A stretch of 64,000 nt of DNA from positions 48,078,925 to 48,142,924 of the forward strand of contig OV050031.1 of NCBI GenBank assembly GCA_920105625.2, given 5' to 3'. The DNA is from Clusia tigrina. Taxonomy: Eukaryota > Arthropoda > Insecta > Diptera > Clusiidae. This document shows, in pieces, positions 34,108 through 43,452 of this stretch (positions within the stretch are counted from its first letter, which is position 1; every line of letters starts with the position of its first letter). Made by a program: the position numbers and the translations under genes. The notes under the pieces were generated by a model, which was not told the DNA's origin, did not search any database, and worked only from the letters and a program-made list of their open reading frames with translations.

Positions 34108-34749
34108 AAATATTTCATGGAATGACGCACAAATAGCTTCTATTGATGGCTTCTCTTCTGAATTTACGCTTGGATCTAACTACAGTGATTCTAGCACTCT
34201 CTCCATTCTTTTCCTTATATCTACTTGCTTAATTTCATTAACCTATCTATAATTCGGTTCTTTAAAATTATCATAACTAGTGAACTTTGGCCTAAAATCC
34301 GCATCCATCAGATAGTCCTTTTCCGATGCGTTGAGTACGCAAGCGTACACCTTACCCTTGTCAACGTGCGTTATGGTCTCCCCCATAGCTGCTGCTTGTG
34401 TAAAACAACAGTCCTAAGTTTCGTATTTACATGCATAGTAACTACTCTGATTGACCTTGCATTTACTACCTCCATACCACACTTCTTAACCCTAGTCACG
34501 GTTCCTTCCTGCCATGACATTAATGGAAAAGTAAGGATTCTAGTCTTATTGTTATCGTAGAATGATAACTACTTGTCGAGCGCATCCAGTATGGTGCGGC
34601 CCCAAAGATTATCGCGGCCAATTATCCCATCAGCCGGGATACCTTTCCTATCCACTTTCACTGCATGCACTCTAAAACTCATACCCTTAACTCCACTGTG
34701 CCCTATTCTGAGCGACCCCAATGTCCTAATGCACCCTCCAAACGCTCCG

Positions 34750-35037
34750 TTAAGCGTTCTTAATCCATTTGTCCATTTGATTAATGTCTAGCCCCTTCCG
34801 TAAAACACTAGATTTTACGAGGCTAGTGTCCGCCCCTGAATCTACTAATAGCACTAGCTTTCCACTAGCTGATTCCTTGCAGGGTATCTCGATGAAGGCA
34901 TCACCTATCCTGCTCATAGCGAAGCAATGTCCTTCTGTTCCCAACATGGACGCGTATCCACTTCCTAACTCTTCGCGATATTGAAAAGCCTCTTGCTCCT
35001 CCTTCTCCTGGACTGTAGTTTCTACATTACTACTCAC
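34750..35037 (-). pseudogene. Gypsy E aspartic protease region
   Basis: Reads GKLVLLVDSGADTSLVKSSVLRKG, with the active-site DSG at about 34840, preceded by an acidic Gln/Glu-rich stretch. Downstream toward RT (34107-34750) the frame is broken several times, with IGRDNLWGRTILDAL-like protease end sequence near 34600. Confidence 0.75.
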
Positions 35038-37074
35038 ACGTACTTCCGGCCTTATTATTACTTCCTTTCTTTTGGCTTTCCAGTCTATTGGCCTCGACTG
35101 GGCCGCTGGAAGTTTCCCTGGTTCCTTTGTTGGGATTGTCTATCCCTGCATTCCGCTGCCCGATGTCCCATCTGTCCACATGAGAAGCATCTTAACCCCT
35201 GTTTGGTGTTGCTTATCCTTTGTTCACTTCTGGAATCCCAATTTGATCGCTGCTGACCACTCCCAGTTTTGAAAGGATTTCTTCCTTGGTTAACGCGGGG
35301 ACTACTGAGGTTACCCCTGCTGTCCCTCAAGGGTGGAACCGGGCGCCCCATAGCTGGCTGCCTTCTACTTTGATCCCATTTAGTGTCTACTTGGCACTGT
35401 CTACTTGCCTCATGACCATATGTTTGGCACTCCATACAATAGGGCGTGTTTTTGCGTGTAACACATTCATCCCTTGTATGACCTGGCTTATGGCAGAAGG
35501 AGCAAATGGGTTTCCTTGGCTGGAATCTCTCGACTGGGAATCCTTAATCTCTTTGTTTTGGAAATTGGCCCATCAATCTACCGACTCCACATCTGTTTTG
35601 CTGCTGTACTGTTCCTACCTCTGCTGGAGCATTCGTCTAGCAGATTCCACCTGTTGTCGTTCGTTGTTGTATTGCTGCCTCAGTGGACGAGACCGCTTCC
35701 AGTAGCTCTGCCATACTCCTCGGCGTGAGAGTAAGAGTATAATTAGCTAAATCCCTATATATCAGGCCTGCCTTGAACACAGAAATCATAGACCGTTCTA
35801 CTTGAGCCTTGTATGCTGCAACATTTTCTGGAAACTGCCTGTTGGCTTCCGTCTCAGCAGTGTTCCCCAGAGACTGGAGCCTTCATCCCCAGGCTCTCAA
35901 TTCCTCCCCCGGTGTCTGAGTTGATTCCTGAATTTCCCGAACGAGATAGTCATACGACTTTTGTTTTAAATACGTCATATCCAAAAGTGCATATAATTCT
36001 GCCAGGGTGCTTACTGAGCTATGCACCAGTAAATCAAACGCATCACCTGTGGTTCTTTGCCTCATACACTTTATTAAGTGTTCCCCGTCCGCTTCCGGAA
36101 CAATCTGTTGCGATAGCTCACAACCTTCTTTGAAGCGCCGGATCTCAGTTCTCAGATCATACAACTCGACTCCTGAGAACATGGGCACCAACTTCTCCAC
36201 CGCATGAGCAACTTCCAGAATGCCCATTTTATTCCTTTGCGTTTTCTCAATTGCTGGTAAAACCTTAGCTTTATTGATCTCTTTGGGAGCTTCCAAATTC
36301 TCTTCTCCCGGATCTGAGAGGTAATTGGCCAGTGACGGACTCAAACTAATTAGTCTTCGATCGTTTGTTCGTACTGGCGAAATACTGTCCACAGTATCGT
36401 AACTTTGCTGCACTGGTACTGCTTCCGGCTCCTTTGGCGGATATCCCTGATTTTTATTATTTATCGGGCTTCCCGGAGAAAAAGGCTCGACACCGATTTC
36501 AGATGCGCCAAACAAAAATTCCGCTTGCCTTTCTTCATTAAGTACTAATTTTGGCTTTACCATGCGGCTTATCCCTTCTGGTGTTAAATATTCCGGCCAA
36601 CGTACTTCCGGAGGCAATGTCAATACTGTCTGTGTAAATCCAGCTGATGCTGATTTTGATCTCTCCCTATTCAGTGAGGTCCTATTGGTCGCCCGTCCTT
36701 TTTTCAATTCCGCACACTCCTTTTTCAACAGCGATGCTGCTTCCTGTGTTTCCGTCAATCTCTGAGAAAGTTCCTTTACCTTCTTCTCAAGATACTCTTT
36801 TTGTGCTCTTAAATCTTCTGTTTTCCTATAAAAACTGAACAACTTTTCTTCTGTTCTTCTTTGGATTGCCGTAAAGGCTTGATCCGCTACTTCTAATTGT
36901 GACACAGCTCCCCCGGCATTCGCCTGCTTCCACAATTCCCGAGCTTCTTCCCTGCTCGTACTCGCTTCGAACTGGTCAACTATTTTCCCAGAAAACAGTT
37001 CCACCTCTGACTGCATTGATTTCAATCTGTTCCTTACTTCCTCTTCTGGTGAAACAAAACTCACTGTTTGTTTC

Positions 37075-37253
37075 TGTTGAAATTGTTTGCTTGTAATATA
37101 AGCTAAATATAATAATCTGGCAACATCCGTCTTAAAGTAAATGATCACATTTTTCTTTTCTCTTTTTACTTCTTACTTCTTACTTTTGTAACATTCTGTA
37201 TAATTTAGTTCTGAATAAAAACTTTAACTTCGAACATTATTAAAATCCCAACA
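37075..37253 (+). repeat. Copia 5' LTR (179 bp)
   Basis: Starts TGTTGAAATTG and ends ATCCCAACA. AATAAA at about 37215. Identical to 41170-41348 by eye. Confidence 0.93.
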
Positions 37254-37254
37254 A

Positions 37255-37273
37255 AGGTTATGGGCCCAGAACG
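37255..37273 (+). promoter_or_regulatory. Copia primer site, internal tRNA-iMet type
   Basis: AAGGTTATGGGCCCAGAACG starts two bases after the LTR. GGTTATGGGCCCAG is complementary to the anticodon-side interior of initiator tRNA-Met, the unusual half-tRNA primer known for copia. Confidence 0.8.
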
Positions 37274-37368
37274 CGTTTCGGTTACCTAAATACAGAAAAG
37301 TGGTTCGGAAAAAGTAAAGACATTGTTAAAGTGAATAAATCCTCAGTGAATTCAGAGCAAAAGAAATA

Positions 37369-38892
37369 ATGAGCGTGTCACACCAAATAGAAAAACTTGG
37401 TGAAGACAATTATGATGTGTGGTGTATGTCTATGCGTAGCGTACTTATAACATCGGAATTATGGAATGTCGTGTGTGGTAAATATGTACTTGTTGAAAAA
37501 TCCACAAGTGAAGAAACAGAAAAATGGTCTTCAACAGATCAAAAGTGCCAATGCCTTTGCATAATATTAAACGTAAAGCCGTCACAGCTTCAGCACATAA
37601 AGTTGTGCGAAACTTCATCAGAGGCATGGGAAAAATTACGCGATGTGCATGTGTCAGTCGGATCAGTTCGTAAAGTACATCTTTACCAAAAACTTTTGCG
37701 TCTCAATATGAAACAAGGCGAAAATGTGGCTCAATATGTAAATTCCTTTACAGAAATAATAGAATAGTTGGCAGAACTGGACATCAAAATTATTGATGAG
37801 TTAAAAACAATAATGCTTCTCTCCAGTTTGCCAAACTCATTTGAAAATTTTGTTGTTGCTATTGAGACACGGGATCAGCTACCACTGTTTGAAACGGTAA
37901 AACTGAAACTTCTAGAGAAGGAGCGCGCAAGCAAGAAAGAGACGAATGCGAATGTTCGGTTAAAGCAGTTTACGCACACACAAAAGTACAGCAGACGTCG
38001 TGACGATGGTAACAAAAGAAGTAACGATAACCGTCGTTTTTTTGGCAAATGCTTTACGTGTGGGAAGCCAGGGCATTGTGTGTCAGAGTGTACAAGCAAG
38101 ACAAATAACACCAAACGAAACACAGGAGGAGAACAAACAAACTGTTTGATGCATTGCAGTGTCGCCGAGCAGCGAAAAAGTACATGGTGTCTAGACAGCG
38201 GCGCAACTTCACATATGTGTTGTGACAGAAGTATGTTTATATCGTTTGCTGAGAACAAAGCAACAATTATGCTCGCGGCCGAAAAATTTGTGGAATCACC
38301 TGGAATTGGAACAGTTTATTTTAAAACGGAATACTCAAACATTGAAATGCGTGAAGTTTTATATGTTCCGACATTACACATGAATTTTTTGTCAGTAAAC
38401 AAAGCAGCTCAAAATGGTAATTTAACATCATTTGATGAAGCAGAGGCGCTTATCAAAAATAAACAAGGCGAAATAATGTTACGAGCGGTGTTAAAAGACA
38501 ACTTGTATCTGTACACAATTCAACCAGAAAGTGCGGTTTATATGTTAAATGAAGTTTCGCTGGCAACAAAGTGGCATAATAGGTTTGGACACTTAAATTT
38601 CCAAAGCCTTAAGCAGATCAGTGAAAAAAATCTAGTTCACGGGTTTCAAATCGAAAACATGCCAAAGGAAATAAATTATGATACGTGTAATCAAGCAAAA
38701 TTATGTGCTTTGCCGTTCCCGCAGAAGGCTAAACGTGTTACAGAAAGTGTGCTTGAATTAATACATACAGATATTTGCAGACCGATGAACGTAAAAAGCC
38801 CTGCCGGCAATCGATATTTTGTGACATTTATTGACGATTTTTCACGCAAAATCTATGTGTACTTTATACTTCGAAAAGTTCAACTTGTTTAA
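37369..38892 (+). pseudogene. Copia gag, protease and integrase start
   Basis: ATG at 37369. Gag reads KLGEDNYDVWCMSMRSVLI, ETSSEAWEKLRDVH and LYQKLLRLNMKQGENVAQYV; a TAG at 37765-37767 interrupts it, with the frame continuing as LAELDIKIIDEL. Knuckle CFTCGKPGHCVSEC at about 38050. Protease STWCLDSGATSHMCCD (38180-38225). Integrase zinc part KWHNRFGHLNFQSL (38570-38610), where the CC half is partly lost (DTCNQAKLCALPF), then LIHTDICRPM and FVTFIDDFSRKIYVYF with the first catalytic Asp. Frame lost at about 38885. Confidence 0.87.
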
Positions 38893-39700
38893 ATCGTACG
38901 TTGAGTGCCAAACGGGCAAAAAGATAAAGACGTTGAGAAGCGACAATGTGGCCGAGCGTGCAAATCGTACTATTGTCAAAATGGCTAAGTCGCTTTTAAT
39001 TCATGCACAGCTGGAAGAGTTCTTGTCGGCCGAGGCGGTTAATACTGCAGTTTATCTACGCAATAGATGCCCAACAAAAGCTTTAAATGGGCAAACGCCT
39101 TTTGAAGTTTGGAAGAACCGTAAACCATCAGTCAAACATTTACGAGTTTTTGGATCGCGCGCATTCGCCGTAGATAAGACAAGAAAAAGCAAATTCCAAG
39201 CGAAGGGAAAGGAGTATATATTTGTCGGCTACTCTTCTACAGCCAAAGCCTACCGCCTGTATGATCGACATAAACGGGAAATTATTGAGCGGCGAGATGT
39301 AAAATTCGTGGAAGGTGATTTCGACGCAAAGGTAACTAAAAAATGCAAAATTTCAGACAGAAACGATGACTTTATGACAAACATCATTCGCTTCGAGTCA
39401 AACGTTAAGGTTCCAGAACAAGATCCACCAACATCAGTGCCAGCTGGAGCTGACCCTATAAAACACAACAGTACTGACTCAAGTGAGGAGGAGGAACAGT
39501 TTGTCCAAGCCATGGATTCAGATGGGCAAAGCAGGCCACAAACACCAAAGTCAGAAGAAGCTGAAATGACAAAAGATACTGAAAAGTCAGAAGAAGTTGA
39601 AAAATCAGAAGGAGTTGAAATTGGGCAAAGCAAACCACCGACACCAAAGTCAAAGCAAGTTCAACCTGGTAGACCAAAATCCATAATACATGGTCATTAG
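38893..39700 (+). pseudogene. Copia integrase end and linker
   Basis: Resumes one frame over: FKSYVECQTGKKIKTLRSDN (second catalytic Asp), then jumps to VAERANRTIVKMAKSLLIHA, so the segment that normally holds the catalytic Glu is deleted at about 38947. Continues with RNRCPTKALNGQTPFEVW, KPSVKHLRVFGSRAFA and GYSSTAKAYRLYD, then a long acidic Ser/Pro/Glu linker with repeated TPKSEE-type units. Frame ends at 39700; part of the region before RT is missing. Confidence 0.85.
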
Positions 39701-41130
39701 TCAATTTGCCATCAGAAAAAAAGGCCATTGGTTCAAAGTGGGTCTTTCGCATCAAAAGAAACAAAGAAGACGTAATAGAAAAATTCAAATCACGACTAGT
39801 TGCTAAAGGCTGTGGGCAACTATTCGGCATCAACTACTGGGAAACATTTTCACCAGTTACACGCTATGAGACCATCCGAATGTTGTTCGCAATAGCTGCA
39901 GAAAAACAGTTACATATGCACCAGGTGGACATATCAAATGCATATTTGAACAGCAAGCTAGAAGAGGACGTATATATGAAACAACCGGAAAATTTTGTTG
40001 ATGAGCAGCATCCAAAGAAAGTACTGAAGCTTCAAAAGGTAATCTACGGGCTAAAACAATCTGGTCGTGCATGGAACAACACATTAGATGAAGTTATCCA
40101 GAGTATGGGTTTCAAGAGATGCAAAAATGAAGCCTGTTTGTACGTCAAACATCATCAACAACAATTCAGTTACATTGCAGTCTACGTTGACGATTTAATA
40201 ATCATCAGCCCAACCGAAGATGAAATCAGCGAAATTAAGCAGATGATCGCTTCCAAGTTTGAGATGCAAGATGGTGGTCATTTAAATTTTTTTCTCGGCA
40301 TGGAAATTCATCGAGAAGGTAAACAAGGCGCCGTTTACTTGAGCCAAAAGAAATACATCAGGAGACTTCTTGACAGCTATAGTATGCAACACTGTCGTCC
40401 GGTCTCGACACCACCTGACCCAGGCTTTCAAGTGGGCTGTAGTAACAATAAATGTGTTAAGGTAAGTGTGCCACAATACCAATCGCTAATTGGTTCTCTT
40501 ATGTACTTAGCAGTTTTGAGCCGCCCTGACATTATGCACGCTATAAGCAAATTGTCACAGCGAAATACCGACCCACATGCCGAGCACGAGGCTGCTGCTA
40601 AGCACGTTTGACGATACCTCTCCGGTACCATAAATCTAAGTATCGTATACCGCAAATCAAACGAGCCAGTGAACGGGTTTGCAGATGCAGATTGGGCTAA
40701 TGACCAGGTAGATAGAAAATCCTACTCTGGCTACACATTTATTTTGGGAAGCAGTGCCTTTTCATGGGCATCATCGAAGCAAAGCATCGTCGCATTAAGC
40801 AGCACAGAAGCCGAATACGTTGCCTTAACGGCAGCTGCCAAAGAAACCATTTATTTACGCAGACTACTTGCCGAAATAGAATGGTCGAGCTCTGAACCAA
40901 TGACAATCTATGGGGATAATATAAGTGCACAAAGTATAGCTCGAAACACAGTTCATCATAAACGCACTAAACACATAGATATTAAGTACCATTTTATAAG
41001 AGAAAAAGTTGAAACAAATGAAATTGAATTAAAATATGTATCAACGGATAATAATGTTGCCGATCTTTTTACCAAATGTTTATGTAAACTAAAGCATAAT
41101 GGATTTGTTAAAGTTCTTGGTTTAACGTAA
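39701..41130 (+). pseudogene. Copia reverse transcriptase and RNase H
   Basis: SEKKAIGSKWVFRIKRNKED and FKSRLVAKGCGQ start the RT. Next come ETFSPVTRYETIRML, HQVDISNAYLNSKLEEDVYM (catalytic Asp), VIYGLKQSGRAWN, YIAVYVDDLIIIS (YVDD), FFLGMEIHRE and SLIGSLMYLAVLSRPDIM. A TGA at 40609-40611 stands before RYLSGTINLSIVYR (likely CGA to TGA). RNase H: NGFADADWANDQVDRKSYSG, SSTEAEYVALTAAAKETIY, IYGDNISAQSIA, HKRTKHIDIKYHFIREKV and VADLFTKCL, stop at 41130. All active-site residues are present; only the one stop interrupts. Confidence 0.9.
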
Positions 41131-41169
41131 ACATACTTGTAATCATATAATATGTAGCTTAAGAAGAAG

Positions 41170-41348
41170 TGTTGAAATTGTTTGCTTGTAATATAAGCTA
41201 AATATAATAATCTGGCAACATCCGTCTTAAAGTAAATGATCACATTTTTCTTTTCTCTTTTTACTTCTTACTTCTTACTTTTGTAACATTCTGTATAATT
41301 TAGTTCTGAATAAAAACTTTAACTTCGAACATTATTAAAATCCCAACA
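41170..41348 (+). repeat. Copia 3' LTR (179 bp)
   Basis: Identical by eye to 37075-37253. Preceded by the purine-rich AAGAAGAAG (41161-41169), a short polypurine tract. Confidence 0.93.
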
Positions 41349-41422
41349 GTTGCCCTAGTCCTTTTAATTCAGAACTAAATGTATCTGCCCATTTAATTCA
41401 GAACTAAATGTATCTGCCCATT

Positions 41423-41509
41423 CCCCTACGCTGGGTAGTCACCTTGTTGCGGTGTAGGGGCTTACTGTGTGCTGGAACATGGCACATGAAAGACGGTGAC
41501 ATGGTCCAG
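41423..41509 (+). ncRNA. HDV-like self-cleaving ribozyme candidate at LINE 5' end
   Basis: Starting at the first element base, P1 pairs 41423-41429 (CCCCTAC) with 41454-41460 (GTAGGGG). P3 pairs ACC 41441-41443 with GGT 41451-41453 around a seven-base loop TTGTTGC. P2 pairs CTGGG 41431-41435 with TCCAG 41505-41509. P4 pairs TGTGC 41468-41472 with GCACA 41482-41486. The order P1-P2-P3-P3'-P1'-P4-P2' is the nested double pseudoknot of HDV ribozymes, and P3' abuts P1' as it should. The catalytic C would lie in 41487-41504 (possibly 41493), but that joiner is longer than in HDV and lacks a clear CNAA. HDV-like ribozymes are known at the 5' ends of several insect LINE families. Confidence 0.55.
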
Positions 41510-41988
41510 TTACGCAAACTAAGAACTACCTTCAACGCACAGGTTGAAAGTAGTTTTCTACGATTCCTGCTCAGTCGTTAAGGCTAGTTAGTAGTCGTAC
41601 TGGCCAATATCGAACGTCTCACTGAGACCGCCGGATCGCCTAGACACTAACAATTGGTCAGCCCTTCGGGGAAGTGCGGCAATTACTTTACAGACCAATG
41701 GCCCACTTTCAGTACGGTCATGTCTCTGCTGGACTTGGGTCGCCGATTGCCGGGCGGGGGAGAGAGAAAACTCCCTGGGGCAGGGTTCACCAGACATATT
41801 GGCCCATAAAAAAAAACACCCTAAATTCACGGTGGAACAGCTATGCCAGTGAGCTTGCTTGACGGGGTAGAGTCAAGCTTAATAGCGAACTCCGTACGAG
41901 GTCCGGCGAACCTACGGTTTTAATTAGCCTTACCACGGGGGCGCCCGTGGGTGACCAAAACGCAAAAGAAAACTAAAAAAAAATATAT
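41510..41988 (+). other. LOA LINE 5' UTR
   Basis: About 480 bases between the ribozyme-like fold and the ORF1 start. Moderately GC-rich compared with surroundings. No upstream gene seen. It contains the context of the ORF1 ATG, of which a second, in-frame ATG lies 11 codons downstream (42022) and a third at 42061; the true start could be any of these. Confidence 0.55.
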
Positions 41989-43452
41989 ATGGAAAACTTA
42001 AGCCTATATGAAAAAAAAAAAATGGACTGCACACCTACAAATGTGCATATTGTGGCTACAATGAGCCAACAGCCATCATTGGCCGAGGGGGCATCTGGTC
42101 CCATCGACAATGAAAGCATGGAGCACGACCTGTTGGGGGGGGCACCCGGTCCCTTAACCGACAGGCCGGAGGAGATGGACATCCCACTTAGCCAGGAATC
42201 GGCTGGGGTGTCTATCTCCTCGGAACAGGAGAGAAATCTTCTTGAACCTGCTCCAGAGAAGATTCCAAAACTTAGGGTGAAGCTGTCCGGAGCTGGACGT
42301 AAACGTTTTAAGGCTTTGCTTGCCAGGGGCATATCGCTGGAAACAGCTCGGTCCTTGGCGGCAAATCCAGCGAACGTGTCTGCGCGATGGACCCCTAAAA
42401 GATCCCGTTCAGATGGCTCCACGCCGACATCGAACTCCAGGCCGACAAAGCGGTTTGCACAAGAGGGCAACAAAAACATTGATAAAATGTCAATAGTGCC
42501 CCCAGCGGACCCGCCGGTGTGTGGTGAGATGAAGGAGGCGGAGACCTTACTTGGGGGCGAACCTGGTCCCAGTAAGAGGGTGGCGAGTGTCTCTGAAAGA
42601 CATGGCGTGCAGGGAGCCTCCTTGGGGGTCCCCTGCTCAAAGCCTACTCTAGCGGAGACAGTCTGCTCCAAAAAGATAGGGGTTATACCTAGCAATTTCC
42701 CGGAGGGCATATGGTCCACTGAAGAAATTGGGAAGGTACAACGGTGCATTCTCGACAAGATGTTCGAGACTCGTGGGGGCCCAGTGAAGCCACACTTTGC
42801 AGGCTGTAGTTTCAAGCCTGGATGGTTGACGATCAACTGTCTGGACGACGAAACCGTAGCCTGGGCTGAAGAATGGATACCAGCCATGAAGCCATGGGAG
42901 GGGGCTGAGTTGAAGGTGGTGGACGAGGCAAAAGTGCCAAAGGCCAAGATCTTCGTTGGCTACTTTCCCGGCTCGGTATCTTGGCAAAATGACCGAATTC
43001 TGGGGCAAGTGGAGTCGCAGAATTCGGGCATTAGTGTCAGCGAGTGGCGGGTGCTCCATCGCCTACAAAAAGGTGACCAGGTCGAGCTGGCAATTGCTCT
43101 GGACCCCATCTCGTCTGAAAGGGTTGACACACTGGGTAACAAGGTCTACTATGGCTTTGGCAGTGCCCAGCTCCGACCTAGACTGAAGGGGAACAGGGCA
43201 AAATCTGCTGTTGGTGTTGAAGAGCAACCAACAACATCTGTTGCAGCGCGGGCAAAGCAGAGTAGCCAGAAGCCGAAAACGGGGCCCATTTTCACAAAGC
43301 CAGTACCGAGAGCGGAGAGAGGCAACACACGTCCAGGACCATCTGCTCTCTCTGGTAGGCTCAGGAAATGGGAGAGAAAAGACCCGGAGGCTGCGGAAAC
43401 TTTGCGGAGCACAAAGGGTGGTAAGATCCGCAAGGATCGGTCTGGGAAATAA
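41989..43452 (+). CDS. LOA LINE ORF1 protein (487 aa, DUF4780-like)
   Basis: Nucleic-acid-binding protein of the LINE. Residues 1-90 are acidic/Pro-Gly-rich. Residues 90-135 include a basic stretch, GAGRKRFKALLARGISLETARSL, resembling the small helical motif seen in LOA ORF1 proteins. About 215-400 form a DUF4780-like domain: GVIPSNFPEGIWSTEEIGKV, HFAGCSFKPGWLTINCLDDE, AKIFVGYFPGSVSWQNDRIL and YYGFGSAQLRPR. The last 85 residues are Lys/Arg-rich and probably bind RNA. No CCHC knuckles. The stop TAA overlaps the ORF2 ATG (TAATG at 43450-43454). Confidence 0.87.
   Translation: MENLSLYEKKKMDCTPTNVHIVATMSQQPSLAEGASGPIDNESMEHDLLGGAPGPLTDRPEEMDIPLSQESAGVSISSEQERNLLEPAPEKIPKLRVKLSGAGRKRFKALLARGISLETARSLAANPANVSARWTPKRSRSDGSTPTSNSRPTKRFAQEGNKNIDKMSIVPPADPPVCGEMKEAETLLGGEPGPSKRVASVSERHGVQGASLGVPCSKPTLAETVCSKKIGVIPSNFPEGIWSTEEIGKVQRCILDKMFETRGGPVKPHFAGCSFKPGWLTINCLDDETVAWAEEWIPAMKPWEGAELKVVDEAKVPKAKIFVGYFPGSVSWQNDRILGQVESQNSGISVSEWRVLHRLQKGDQVELAIALDPISSERVDTLGNKVYYGFGSAQLRPRLKGNRAKSAVGVEEQPTTSVAARAKQSSQKPKTGPIFTKPVPRAERGNTRPGPSALSGRLRKWERKDPEAAETLRSTKGGKIRKDRSGK

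Larger units (their letters stand above)
37075..41348 (+). mobile_element. Ty1/Copia element with identical 179-bp LTRs
   Basis: LTRs 37075-37253 and 41170-41348, same length and no difference by eye. Flanks are GTTTC (37070-37074) and GTTGC (41349-41353), a target duplication with one mismatch. Primer site after the left LTR fits the internal tRNA-iMet type. One pol-type frame on the plus strand in the order gag, protease, integrase, RT, RNase H, with two in-frame stops (37765-37767 and 40609-40611), a frameshift near 38885 and deletions near 38950 and 39690. Inserted antisense to gypsy E gag, so younger than gypsy E. Confidence 0.92.

Noticed and set aside
35286..35728. Long plus-strand frames opposite gypsy E gag
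   Set aside because: They are the antisense of the Gln/Arg-rich zinc-knuckle region and show no domain.
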